Positions 17,309 to 27,504 of a DNA stretch of 64,000 nt are shown here, in pieces. Under the pieces are notes generated by a model. It was not told where the DNA came from. It made no database searches and was given only the letters and a program-made list of their open reading frames with translations. The number at the start of each line of letters is the position of its first letter. The first letter of the stretch is position 1. A program made the translations under genes and the position numbers. The stretch comes from Archangium violaceum. GTDB taxonomy: Bacteria > Myxococcota > Myxococcia > Myxococcales > Myxococcaceae. The stretch is taken from NCBI RefSeq assembly GCF_016859125.1, contig NZ_CP069338.1, positions 5,457,501 to 5,521,500 on the forward strand, written 5' to 3'.

Positions 17309-18784
17309 ATGGGCATTCGCGTAGGCGTGGTGGGCGCAGGACTCGCGGTCATCTCATTGTTCACGGCAGGTTGTGCTGACCGGAACAAGACACTCGAGCC
17401 GCGGGAGAATCAGGGGACCGGTCCATCGGACGGAAACGAAGTTCCCTCGGGCACCCCGCCCGTTCCCTCGGAGGATGCCGGCACACCCCCGATTTCCACA
17501 CCGGGTGGGGACGCGGGGACACCGGACGGGGATGGGGGGACGTCGCCCGACAAAGGCGAGCCGCCAGATGCAGGGCCGTGGCCAGTGGAGGCGGTGCTCG
17601 ACTACACGCAGGTGTTTGGCGTCGGCAGGCCGCAGAGCGTTGGGCTCGATGAAGGGCTGAACTTCTGGTTCCTCGACGGCAATCGCATCGGCGTGCTGCG
17701 CCCGGGCGACACGGCTCCGACGTGGACCACGGGGGTCGGTCAGGCGCGCCTGCCGTTCGGCCGGGATTCGCTCGCGATCGGCTCGACGGTCATCTGCGGC
17801 GGTGAGGCCGGGCGCGCGTACGTGGGGTATCGCGCCGCCGAGATGCAGCGGGCGGAAGGCATTTCACAGCGCACGTACATCCCCGGACCGGGCGAGGCGA
17901 ACTACACGCCCGAGCGATACGCCGAGTACCAGAAGGGAGATCTCGACGCGGTCCGCCTCCAGCCCGATGGGACCGTCGTGCTCGAGGAGCACATCTGGCG
18001 CACCACCGGCGCGTCGAACGCGGGCAGGCAGATCGGCATCCACAACACGAACGACTTCCACTACGAGGAGGACCGCAGCGTCCTGAATTGCGCTCGCGTG
18101 ACACGCGGCGCCTATCGCGGCGACCTCTACATCACGACGAACCACGGCGTGACCCGCATCCAGGGGCTCACGTACAACAGCCACCGCCATCCGGGCTGGT
18201 ACCTCATCACCACGAACCCGGACGGAACGAAGGACGAGTCGCTCCAATGCCCGCCGATGTACGGGCTCGGCCTCGCGAGCAACGGAGATGTCCTCGTCGC
18301 GAACGAGCAGATGGTCGGAGTGCTCGTCCCGAGCGCGAGGCTCGAGGAGTGGGACCGCGAGTACACCTGGGAAGGTCCCACGCCCTGGAGGTTCAAGGGC
18401 TTCAACGGCGTGCTCAATGATCAGGCGTCCGATGATTTCTGGCGCGCCTTCGAACAGACCACCTCGGGTCACTACTACCTGGGGAGCGCGGAGTTCGGTG
18501 TCTGGTCGCTGAAGCCGAAGTCACGCTCCGCGGGGGACTGGTCGAAGCTCGCCGGGCTGCCGACGAACCAGATCCTCGCGCTCAAGGCGACGGACGATGG
18601 CGCGCTCTACATCGGCACGAATGGCGCGGGCCTCTGGCGGCTGGAGCCGGACGGCGTGACGCTGACCCAGGTGGAGGAGGTGTCGGGTCAACGCGTCCTG
18701 CAGCTCGTCTATGAACCCACCGTGAAGCCGAGCATGCTGCTCGTGCTCACCGACCTGGGACTGACCGTCCTTCGTGGGCCGTAG
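17309..18784 (+). CDS. Lipoprotein with propeller-type C-terminal repeats
   Basis: 491 residues from an ATG with CGGAGG at 17297-17302; earlier in-frame codons lack such a site. Signal peptide with lipobox (FTAGC), then a 70-residue linker rich in Pro, Gly, Thr and Asp, as in myxobacterial surface lipoproteins. The rest shows repeated short segments of the two-component-regulator-propeller/beta-propeller type: GVLRPG, LYITTNHGVTRIQ, VLVANEQMVGVL, ALYIGTNGAGLWRLE, LLVLTDLGLTVLR. Likely an outer-surface beta-propeller of unknown ligand. It lies 82 bp upstream of the broken pilY1-like gene. Confidence 0.65.
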   Translation: MGIRVGVVGAGLAVISLFTAGCADRNKTLEPRENQGTGPSDGNEVPSGTPPVPSEDAGTPPISTPGGDAGTPDGDGGTSPDKGEPPDAGPWPVEAVLDYTQVFGVGRPQSVGLDEGLNFWFLDGNRIGVLRPGDTAPTWTTGVGQARLPFGRDSLAIGSTVICGGEAGRAYVGYRAAEMQRAEGISQRTYIPGPGEANYTPERYAEYQKGDLDAVRLQPDGTVVLEEHIWRTTGASNAGRQIGIHNTNDFHYEEDRSVLNCARVTRGAYRGDLYITTNHGVTRIQGLTYNSHRHPGWYLITTNPDGTKDESLQCPPMYGLGLASNGDVLVANEQMVGVLVPSARLEEWDREYTWEGPTPWRFKGFNGVLNDQASDDFWRAFEQTTSGHYYLGSAEFGVWSLKPKSRSAGDWSKLAGLPTNQILALKATDDGALYIGTNGAGLWRLEPDGVTLTQVEEVSGQRVLQLVYEPTVKPSMLLVLTDLGLTVLRGP

Positions 18785-18816
18785 TCGTATTTGTCAGGGG
18801 CTGCGTGTATCCACGT

Positions 18817-18855
18817 CAGACGAGCACTCCACCCATGCAGGGGGGTGCTCGTCTG
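18817..18855 (+). promoter_or_regulatory. Long hairpin ending at the ribosome site of the pilY1-like gene
   Basis: Perfect 11-bp arms CAGACGAGCAC and GTGCTCGTCTG, extendable inward by three more pairs (one G-U), stand 37 bp after the propeller lipoprotein stop. The 3' arm runs straight into GGAGA, the ribosome site of the ATG at 18867. No T-run follows. It may act as terminator or stability element of the upstream mRNA, or control translation downstream. Confidence 0.5.
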
Positions 18856-18866
18856 GAGAACGCGAA

Positions 18867-19094
18867 ATGTCAGGTGGATGGGGTACACGTAGAGGTTTGA
18901 CCTTGGGACTGATGGCGGCGGGGCTGGCTGGGTTGCTGCCCCTCCCGGTCCAGGCGCAGGAGATTCCACCCAATGTCATCCTCCTGCTGGACAACAGCGA
19001 GTCCATGCAGGACTTCCCGCGGTATCTGCCCGAGGCCTTCACGCCCGGTTACTACCCCAGGCCCACGAACCCCGCTCCTGGAGACCTTGGATGA
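18867..19094 (+). CDS. PilY1/PilC-like protein, N-terminal fragment (frameshifted)
   Basis: 75 residues with a clear signal peptide (cleavage near PVQAQE) and the first strand of a von Willebrand A domain with the metal-ion motif DNSES (D-x-S-x-S) in VILLLDNSESMQDF. The frame stops at TGA 19092-19094, yet the sequence continues as the expected secreted domain in another frame from 19091. A secreted protein cut off just after its MIDAS motif cannot work alone, so I read this and the next entry as one gene with a frameshift near 19090. ATGA coupling of two real genes is the less likely alternative. Confidence 0.55.
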   Translation: MSGGWGTRRGLTLGLMAAGLAGLLPLPVQAQEIPPNVILLLDNSESMQDFPRYLPEAFTPGYYPRPTNPAPGDLG

Positions 19095-20527
19095 AGAACG
19101 GCTCCGTCGTCTATGACAGCGACCCCGACCTCGTCTCTCCATTCTTCGATCCGGGCAGGTTCTACCACACTCGCGGCCGGCGCATTGCCTGGCAGGTGAA
19201 GGAATCCCCGTACTCACTCCACCCAAACTTCGATTTGAACAGCATCAAGGGTGACGCACTCGTCGCCTGCTACGACTCGGTGAGATGGGACATCGATGAC
19301 TATCCCTATCCCTACTCCAACTCCTCGCTCATGGCGGAGTGCATGAGCTGTCTGAACACCAAGGGCTGGTGGCGGGGTCCGATGGTGATCGCCACGACCG
19401 TTTCGCACCAGGATGGCCCCTTCCCGGAGCCCGGTGAGCCACCGCTTCCTCCCGAGGCGTATCGCAGGTGGGTCGTCAGTGGCCGGGTCCTCAACGTGCG
19501 TCCGCCCAGGTTCGTGATCGCGCGCAAGGTGATCAAGGACGTCATCAGCTCGGTGACCCACGTGCGCCTGGGCGTGGCCACCTTCGGCAGGGATCACGGC
19601 TGGTTCGATCCGCCGGAGCTGCTCGCACCGCTGGCTCCGACCTGCGAACAGTCCCATCCCACCTTCGACGAGACGGCGATGGACCGGCCCGGGCTGAAGA
19701 AGGCCGTCAACAGGGTGCAGTTCCGCAACAACGAGCGCTCCATTGGCGAGGCCCTGTTCGGTCTGGGGGGCTACTTCTCCTCGCAGCGGATGGACCTGAA
19801 GTGGGAGAACTGGTTCAAGCAGCCCCTCAACCCCGGGTACTTCGGCTGGCCGGGGTGCTGCAACGGTGGCACCTACGATGATCCGTACACGGGCAAGGAG
19901 GGCATTTACTGGGGTGTGGCGTACAACGAGTGGCTGATGCCGCCCTTCACCGACCCATCGACCGGGGCCTATATGCCGGGCCAGCCCTGGGAGGAGCCCT
20001 GGGCCCAGCGGCGTTCCACGTGCTTCGCGTCCCAGACCAATGCCGTCATCGTGGTGAGTGGGGGAACGCCCCGTTCCGACAACACGGTGCCCATCACCCG
20101 GATGATGGAGATCCTCATGGCGAGGGGGGTCAGGCACGACGATGGCTCGTGGCTCCGGTTCGACCCGGCCTACCCCGAGACGAACCCGGACGTGGGCGGC
20201 GTGAACTACTGCGATCGTGTCGGCTCCACCAAGGCGGCGTGTGACTACACCGAATACAACTGGCCGACCGGCCTGGGTGTGGGCAACAAGAACTTCATGG
20301 ATGACGTGTCCTTCTTCCTGTCGCATGTGGATCTGCGTGACGACATGCCGGGCGACCAGACGATGCGCACGTTCGTCGTCGGCTACGGAGACAGCAGCCC
20401 CATGCTCCAGAGCATCGCGTTGGCGGGCAAGGGCAGCTTCTTCCGTGCGGACAACGTGAGCGAGCTGCGGGACGCCATCCTGTACGCGATTGCTCAGAGC
20501 CGCACGAGCACCAGCTCCGCGCCGTAG
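19091..20527 (+). CDS. PilY1-like VWA domain protein, fragment without signal or C-terminal propeller
   Basis: 478 residues with no signal peptide. The sequence has the features of the VWA half of PilY1/PilC type IV pilus tip adhesins: GRFYHTRGRRIAW near the start, LGVATFG, TNAVIVVSGGTPRSDN, and FVVGYGDSSPMLQSIA followed by ADNVSELRDAI, the typical end of a VWA domain with several Cys and Trp. Homologues continue for another 500 or more residues into a calcium-binding beta-propeller (PF05567), which is absent here. Together with the frameshift this points to a decaying paralogue. If still made, it would be a cytoplasmic VWA fragment. Confidence 0.6.
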   Translation: MKNGSVVYDSDPDLVSPFFDPGRFYHTRGRRIAWQVKESPYSLHPNFDLNSIKGDALVACYDSVRWDIDDYPYPYSNSSLMAECMSCLNTKGWWRGPMVIATTVSHQDGPFPEPGEPPLPPEAYRRWVVSGRVLNVRPPRFVIARKVIKDVISSVTHVRLGVATFGRDHGWFDPPELLAPLAPTCEQSHPTFDETAMDRPGLKKAVNRVQFRNNERSIGEALFGLGGYFSSQRMDLKWENWFKQPLNPGYFGWPGCCNGGTYDDPYTGKEGIYWGVAYNEWLMPPFTDPSTGAYMPGQPWEEPWAQRRSTCFASQTNAVIVVSGGTPRSDNTVPITRMMEILMARGVRHDDGSWLRFDPAYPETNPDVGGVNYCDRVGSTKAACDYTEYNWPTGLGVGNKNFMDDVSFFLSHVDLRDDMPGDQTMRTFVVGYGDSSPMLQSIALAGKGSFFRADNVSELRDAILYAIAQSRTSTSSAP

Positions 20528-20619
20528 GGCGACTCGGGGCCGCGGCGCGGGTAGGGGCTGGAGGCGTACGCGGCTGGCCAGGGCACACGAGCACGAGGCG
20601 CGTGTGTCCGTCTCCCTCC

Positions 20620-20642
20620 CTGGAATCCCCCCAGGATTCCAG
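20620..20642 (+). terminator. Hairpin after the pilY1-like gene
   Basis: Perfect 9-bp arms CTGGAATCC and GGATTCCAG with a CCCCA loop, 93 bp downstream of the stop. No T-run follows, so it may be a Rho-type or mRNA-end structure. The rest of the 297-bp gap to the next gene shows nothing recognisable. Confidence 0.45.
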
Positions 20643-20824
20643 GCGCGTGCCGCAGCGTTCTCCTCAAGGGACATGTCTGTCGCCCGGAGGCAATGAGGTC
20701 CTTCACAGCCCGTTCAACAAAGATCTGCCAGGGTGGGTGACACCCGTGCCACACGGCTCCGGTTGAACACGTACTGGCAAATTCGATGTGAACTGTGATT
20801 CCAGAGAGGGGAGAGCGGCTCATC

Positions 20825-21391
20825 ATGAAATCTTGCAACAATACGGCATGGAAGTTCTTGAGCGAAGCCGACGTGTTTTCGGGGTCCGAGCTCCTCGCGG
20901 GGGGGGTGGAGCGGTCGCACGCGCACGCCCTCTCGGGCGTCCAGAACGCCTACATCGTCGACCTGCGCTCTCCGGGCCACGGCGTGACGTATGAGGAGGT
21001 GCTCACCACGATCAAGGAGCATGTCAGGGGGAAGAGCGCTGGCGACTGGGTCTTCTTCGTCAACTTCGCCCCCTCGCTGCTGGGCTTCGTCCCCGGAGTC
21101 GGCCTCCGGCGACTCGGGTTCGAGCAGCTCGACCGGATCTCGACCACGGTGAACATCGTCGTCGAGAGCGCGTCCGGCCATGGTGCCTACGCGAACTCCA
21201 CCGCCTTCGCCTCGGTGGGGGTGACCGCGGCGACCCCCGCCCCGCCGAACTCCAGCTACGAGGTGGACGCCGACGGCGAACTGACGGGGGTCATGTTGGA
21301 GCCGCCCTCGTTCGGGCCGTTCCTGAAGCACAAGCCGAAGGACATGGTCGGTCGGGCTCCCTACGGCTCCTCACCAACGGTGCTGGTATGA
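20825..21391 (+). CDS. Fragment of a YtcJ-like amidohydrolase (Amidohydro_3)
   Basis: 188 residues from an ATG preceded by GAGGGGAGAG. The middle resembles an internal piece of Amidohydro_3 enzymes (PF07969): a segment like the substrate-cap region, LDRISTTVNIVVES, then GHGAYANSTAF (compare the GH..WVNS signature) and DADGELTGVMLEPP, matching the usual D-x-DG-x-x-TG-x-L-x-E pattern. The N-terminal metal-binding HxH strand and most of the barrel are missing, and the frame stops about where the barrel should continue. Probably a remnant that can be translated but is not an active hydrolase. Resemblance judged by eye. Confidence 0.5.
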   Translation: MKSCNNTAWKFLSEADVFSGSELLAGGVERSHAHALSGVQNAYIVDLRSPGHGVTYEEVLTTIKEHVRGKSAGDWVFFVNFAPSLLGFVPGVGLRRLGFEQLDRISTTVNIVVESASGHGAYANSTAFASVGVTAATPAPPNSSYEVDADGELTGVMLEPPSFGPFLKHKPKDMVGRAPYGSSPTVLV

Positions 21392-21457
21392 ATGTGAGAC
21401 CTTGACCGCAATGACAATCACGCACATCTCGTTTCCATTCCAGAACGGGGCTGTCCG

Positions 21458-22851
21458 ATGACGGACCTGGCTTCTCTCGCCCGCCTCGATGGCGTGGCAC
21501 AGGCGGAGCTGTGTGCTCGGGGAGAGGTCTCGGCGGACGAGTTGTTCGACGCGTGCATGGCGCGCATCGACGCGTTGAACCCGTTGTTACGTGCCGTCGT
21601 CACGGTCGCACGCGAGCGCCCCCGTCGGGTGGGCCCGGGTCCATTCTCCGGAGTGCCGTTCCTGGTGAAGGACGCCACGGCGTGGCCAGGTCTGCGTTGG
21701 TCGATGGGCTCGCGGCTGTTCGCGTCCAATGTCTCCCAGCAGCAGACTCCGTACGGCAGACGGCTCGAGGACGCGGGGCTCGTGTGCGCGGGCAAGAGCG
21801 CGATGTCGGAGTTCGGATTGCTCTTCAGCACCGAGACGTTGCTCGAGGGCGTGACGCACAACCCCTGGGACCTCGCCTGCTCGGCCACGGGCTCGTCCGG
21901 GGGCAGTGCGGTCGCCGTCGCCGCGGGGCTGGTTCCTCTCGCGCACGCCAGTGATGGCGGCGGCTCCATTCGCATTCCCGCGTCGGCGTGCGGTCTCTTC
22001 GGCTTCAAGCCGAGCCGTGGTCGCACGGTGCCCGCGAGCTTCGTCAGCTCGGACTTCGGGGACATGACGAGCGAGCACTGCATCAGCCGCTCGGTGCGTG
22101 ACAGCGCGCTGTTCCTCTCGCTCACCGAGGATCGTTCGAGTGGTACGCCCGTCGGCTTCGTGCGCGCTCCAATCGCGCGCAAGCTGCGCATCGCGGCCTG
22201 GACGCGTACGGTGATGGGCACGGAGCCGGAGCCCCCGGTTCGCCGGGCCTACGACGAGTCGGTGGCGCTGCTCACCGGGCTCGGTCACACGGTGGAGCCG
22301 ATCGCGCCGCCCCTGTTCGACGGTTCCGCACTGGGCGATGCGTTCTACCTCGTCACGGGGGCGGCCATCGCGGGCGTCGTCGAGAGGGTGGACCAGACGC
22401 GTGACGTGCCCGTGCAGCACGACGAGCTGGAGCCGTTCACCTGGGAGCTGGTCGATGCCTTCCTCGAGCGCGGTCCCGATGCGCTGCCGCACGCGCGCGC
22501 CGTGTTCGCGCGGGCGGTGCGGGCCTATCTCGAGGCGACCCGAGGATACGACGTGGTGCTCACGCCGACGATCGCCACCGAGCCATGGCGCATCGGGCAC
22601 CTGTCGCCGATTCACGGGCGTGAAGAGCTGCTGCGCCGCACGGCGCGCGCCCTCGGTTACACGCCGATCCATAACATCGCGGGTTGCCCCGCCATGTCCG
22701 TTCCTCTTCACTTCCCGGAGGGCGGTCTACCCATTGGCACCCATTTCGCCGCGGCGCCCGGCGACGACGCGCTGCTCCTTGGCCTCGCGTACCAACTCGA
22801 AGAGGCGCGCCCATGGAAGGACCGTTGGGCGCCCTATTCGATTCCCGCGCT

Positions 22852-22855
<4 letters not shown>
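21458..22855 (+). CDS. Amidase (amidase signature family)
   Basis: 465 residues, full length for the family (PF01425). The Ser-cisSer-Lys triad is visible: K71 in FLVKDA, S146 in TGSSGGSA, and nucleophile S170 in [11 protein letters not shown]. Such enzymes hydrolyse amide bonds of small molecules (6-aminohexanoate cyclic dimer hydrolase and aryl-amidase types look closest by general layout), and the substrate is not evident. No signal peptide, so cytoplasmic. The TAG stop overlaps the stop of the convergent monooxygenase gene (CTAG). Confidence 0.9.
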
Positions 22856-24645
<1,790 letters not shown>

Positions 24646-24680
24646 CAGAACACGTCCTTTCGACTCGACTGCCGCGGCGC

Positions 24681-24700
24681 ATGTACACGGTCGTGTACAT
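24681..24700. promoter_or_regulatory. TetR-like operator upstream of the BVMO gene
   Basis: Perfect 9-bp arms ATGTACACG and CGTGTACAT with a 2-bp GT centre, 36 bp upstream of the monooxygenase ATG. A third half-site CGTGTACAT occurs at 24739-24747. Palindromes of this size and A+T content are typical of TetR-family sites in front of inducible monooxygenases. No TetR gene is adjacent or elsewhere in the window. Confidence 0.6.
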
Positions 24701-24923
24701 CATTGGACATAAACCAGTCGTTGTCGTAAGTAAACCGCCGTGTACATAGCTGGCCTCACCGAGCCCAGGGAATCAACGCGTTGGCGCGATGTCGAGCCAC
24801 GCTGAGGCATGACTCGCGGCGTGGTGAAGGACGCGGAGCGGCTCCAGACCTCCTCTGGCTTGTGCGCTGCGTGGGAGACGCCTACGGTTTCGCGGCGTAG
24901 CTTCCCGGATTGGAGGAACGAGT

Positions 24924-25574
24924 ATGTCAGCTGCGATCGAAGAATTCGTCAGGCCTGTCCTCATCGGACGCTCGAGCTCACACTTCACGCGCGTCGCGCG
25001 GATATTCGCCGCGGAGATGCGCATCGACTATTCCTTCCGGGTGGTGCGCGATCTCATGTCCTCGAATCCGGAGGACTATGGCGGCAATCCCGCGCTCAGA
25101 ATACCGGTCTTGCAGACGTCTCGAGGGGCCTGGTTCGGTGCACTCAATATCTGTCGCGAGCTGTGGCGGCGGTCGAGCCCCAGGCCCCGTGTGATCTGGC
25201 CGGAGGACCTCGACGAACCCTTGCTCTCCAATGCGCAGGAACTCGTTCTTCAGTCCATGGCGGCGGAAGTGACGCTCATCATGGACAAGTTGGCTGGCAT
25301 CGGCGACAGCAGTGCCCACCACGCGAAGATGCGAAAGGGGCTGGTCAACATGATGTCGTGGTTGGAGGAGAACGCGAGGTCCGCTCTCGCCGTGCTCCCG
25401 CCACAGCGGGACCTGAGTTATCTGGAGGTCACGCTCTTCTGTCTCGTGACCCATCTGGAGTTTCGGGAGGTCTTGCCGACTGCCTCCTACCCTGAGTTGA
25501 AGAAATTCTGTCAGCAGTTCTCGACACGAGCCTCAATCGACGAGACCGCGTATCGCTTCGACTCCACTCCATGA
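24924..25574 (+). CDS. Glutathione S-transferase-like protein
   Basis: 216 residues. The N-terminal 75 residues follow the thioredoxin-like GST fold: a strand at VLIGRSSSHFTRVARIFAAEM with serines at the usual catalytic turn, then a PVL strand (IPVLQTSRGAWFGALNICREL) equivalent to the cis-Pro and ES/glutathione-gamma-glutamyl site, although the usual ESxxI is replaced by GALNI. The C-terminal part is all-helical. Overall identity to known classes looks low, so activity is uncertain. Its last 42 bp overlap the convergent lipoprotein gene. The 278-bp gap upstream holds the BVMO operator and otherwise nothing recognisable. Confidence 0.65.
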   Translation: MSAAIEEFVRPVLIGRSSSHFTRVARIFAAEMRIDYSFRVVRDLMSSNPEDYGGNPALRIPVLQTSRGAWFGALNICRELWRRSSPRPRVIWPEDLDEPLLSNAQELVLQSMAAEVTLIMDKLAGIGDSSAHHAKMRKGLVNMMSWLEENARSALAVLPPQRDLSYLEVTLFCLVTHLEFREVLPTASYPELKKFCQQFSTRASIDETAYRFDSTP

Positions 25575-25916
25575 CGAGGAGGGGTTGCTCATCCACTGAC
25601 AGCTCCAGGGTTCATGGCCTGGCACGGAGATCGTCAGCCGGGTCGAGCACATCGGCGCGTCGGCCAGACGCACCCACGCGCGCAGCTGCGTGCGTCTCGC
25701 GAAGTGGAATTCACCCGTTTCATTCGTGCTCGTTCGGAATGAGGCTTCGCGGTCGGAGTGGATCTCCATGACAATCTCCGCGCCGGTGATGGGACGACCA
25801 TCCGATTGGGCAATCACCCTTCCCTGGATGTCCGGGTGCAGCGGGACGCGATTCGGGATGGGCAGGCAGCCTGTCAGGCCGAGGAGTGTCAAAAGGAGCG
25901 CGCGCGGATTTCTCAT
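25533..25916 (-). CDS. Small lipoprotein with carboxypeptidase-regulatory-like domain
   Basis: 127 residues from ATG (MRNPRALLLTLLGLTGC), a signal peptide with lipobox LTGC. A GTG 12 bp earlier overlaps the stop of the transpeptidase gene and could be used by coupling. The mature part has the pattern of a CarboxypepD_reg-like beta-sandwich: GRVIAQSDGRPITGAEIVM, then TNETGEFHF. Such domains are usually attached to larger surface proteins; alone it is a small envelope lipoprotein of unknown role. The 3' end overlaps the convergent GST-like gene by 42 bp. Confidence 0.65.
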   Translation of the reverse strand: MRNPRALLLTLLGLTGCLPIPNRVPLHPDIQGRVIAQSDGRPITGAEIVMEIHSDREASFRTSTNETGEFHFARRTQLRAWVRLADAPMCSTRLTISVPGHEPWSCQWMSNPSSSWSGVEAIRGLVD

Positions 25917-25927
25917 CCTATGGGGCA

Positions 25928-26779
25928 CTACTTACGCGCGGCCACCGCGCCCGAGAGATCGGGTTTCTCCGTCGGGGTCGTGGGCGCCGCGCCCAGGTGC
26001 GGGTCGTTGACGCTGTCGACAATGGCGACCATGTCCCCCACCTGGAGCGCGTCGTAGAGGGCGAGGATGGCGGCATCATCGTGGCGGATGCACCCGTGCG
26101 AGACATCCTGGCCGAGCTGGGCGGGAGCGTTGGTGCCGTGGAGCTCCTCTCCCGAGCGCGAGCCATCCGCCCACGAGAGGTCGATGAGGCGGGGCCCGAA
26201 GACGGGGCCACCCCACAACTTCTTGCCCAGGGCGTGCGCCTGCGCCTCGTTGAGCTTGCCCGTCACCTTCTTCAATCCGGAGTCCGTCTTCGTGTGGCGA
26301 GCGCCCACCGCGTTGCCGAAGAGACCCTGGAGCTGGCCCTGGGGGTCGAAGAGGTAGGTCCGGTGCTCGTCCTTCACCACGACGACGCGCACGGGCGTGC
26401 CCTTGTAGCGCGGCGCCGGGAGGTGCTGGGTCTGGCTCCGCTGTCCCGGTGCCGGGGCGAGCGCATCCAGGGCCCGCAGGGTGGCGGCATCCACCACGCC
26501 GGTGGGTTGCACTTCGGGGAAGGCCGAGCGGGCGTGTGTCTGGAAGTTGCGTACCGCCTTGGCGGACTGCGGGCCGAAGGCGCCATCCGCGCCTCCATGC
26601 AGGCTGAAGCCCATGTCGGCCAGGGCCTGCTGTACGGCGCGCACGCCGGGCCCCTTGGCACCCGTGCCGAGTGTGGCTTTTCCCGCGAGTACGCCCGTCA
26701 GGTCCGGTTGGCTGGCGAAGCGTTCGTTGCGCAGCGCGGCGATGGGGGGCGTCGAGGAGCCAGTGGAATCAGCGGTCAT
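25928..26779 (-). CDS. L,D-transpeptidase (YkuD) with peptidoglycan-binding domain
   Basis: 283 residues. Residues 37-108 form a PG_binding_1 domain (GPGVRAVQQALADMGF, then GAFGPQSAKAVRNFQ). Residues 128-265 form the YkuD domain, with H214 in HGT and the SHGCIR motif (H228, C230). The family makes 3-3 cross-links or attaches proteins to peptidoglycan through a cysteine acyl-enzyme. No signal peptide is visible at the N-terminus, which is odd for a periplasmic enzyme; either the true start is elsewhere or export is non-classical. The lipoprotein gene follows directly and may be in the same operon. Confidence 0.9.
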   Translation of the reverse strand: MTADSTGSSTPPIAALRNERFASQPDLTGVLAGKATLGTGAKGPGVRAVQQALADMGFSLHGGADGAFGPQSAKAVRNFQTHARSAFPEVQPTGVVDAATLRALDALAPAPGQRSQTQHLPAPRYKGTPVRVVVVKDEHRTYLFDPQGQLQGLFGNAVGARHTKTDSGLKKVTGKLNEAQAHALGKKLWGGPVFGPRLIDLSWADGSRSGEELHGTNAPAQLGQDVSHGCIRHDDAAILALYDALQVGDMVAIVDSVNDPHLGAAPTTPTEKPDLSGAVAARK

Positions 26780-26867
26780 GGAGGACCTCGCAATGGGAGA
26801 GAATGTGAGCGATGGCGTTCGAGCCTAGCGACTTTCGACACGTCTGGGGATTACACATCGCGGTTTC

Positions 26868-27497
26868 ATGAGCACCGAGACCGATCCCATCCTCTACCGT
26901 GAGACCACGCCCCTCCTCGTCCCGCAGGTGACGCTGGAGGGGCTCGCGGTGCGCCTGGAGCCGTTGGCGATGAGCCATGCGCCCGCCCTGGCCGCCGTGG
27001 CCGAGCCCGACATCTTCGAGAACTTCAACACGGTGCTGCGCACGCTCCAGGACATGGAGTCGTACATCTCCGACGCGCTGGAGGCGACGGCGCGCGGAGT
27101 GGAGCGGCCCTTCGTCATCATCGAGAAGCAGACGGGCTCGCCGGTGGGCAGCACGCGCTACCTGGACATCCAGCGCAAGCACCGCACGCTGGAGATCGGC
27201 AGCACGTGGTTGGCGAAGCGGGTCTGGCGCTCGCGGGTGAACACCGAGTGCAAGTACCTGCTGCTGCGGCACGCCTTCGAGGAGCTGAAGGTGATGCGGG
27301 TGCAGCTCAAGACGGACCGGCGCAACGCGCGCTCGCGGGCGGCCATCGAGCGCCTCGGCGCGCGCTTCGAGGGCATCCTCCGCCAGCACATGCTGGTGCG
27401 TGGCGGCGTGGTGCGCGATACGGCCTACTACGGCATCATCGACGGCGAATGGCCCGAGGTGAAGGCGCGGCTGGAGCGGATGCTGGCCGAGCGCTGA
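26868..27497 (+). CDS. GNAT family N-acetyltransferase (RimJ/RimL type)
   Basis: 209 residues. The layout is that of the RimJ/RimL/SpeG-like Acetyltransf_3 group: LEGLAVRLEPLAMSHAPAL at the start, GSTRYLDIQRKHRTLEIGSTWL strand pairs, and the acetyl-CoA loop before TECKYLLLRHAFEEL, followed by KTDRRNARSRAAIERLGARFEG, the typical N-x-xSxxAIEKLGF motif. It acetylates an amino group, possibly an N-terminus or small molecule. Stand-alone, divergent from the transpeptidase gene. Confidence 0.88.
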   Translation: MSTETDPILYRETTPLLVPQVTLEGLAVRLEPLAMSHAPALAAVAEPDIFENFNTVLRTLQDMESYISDALEATARGVERPFVIIEKQTGSPVGSTRYLDIQRKHRTLEIGSTWLAKRVWRSRVNTECKYLLLRHAFEELKVMRVQLKTDRRNARSRAAIERLGARFEGILRQHMLVRGGVVRDTAYYGIIDGEWPEVKARLERMLAER

Positions 27498-27504
27498 GCG
27501 TGCC

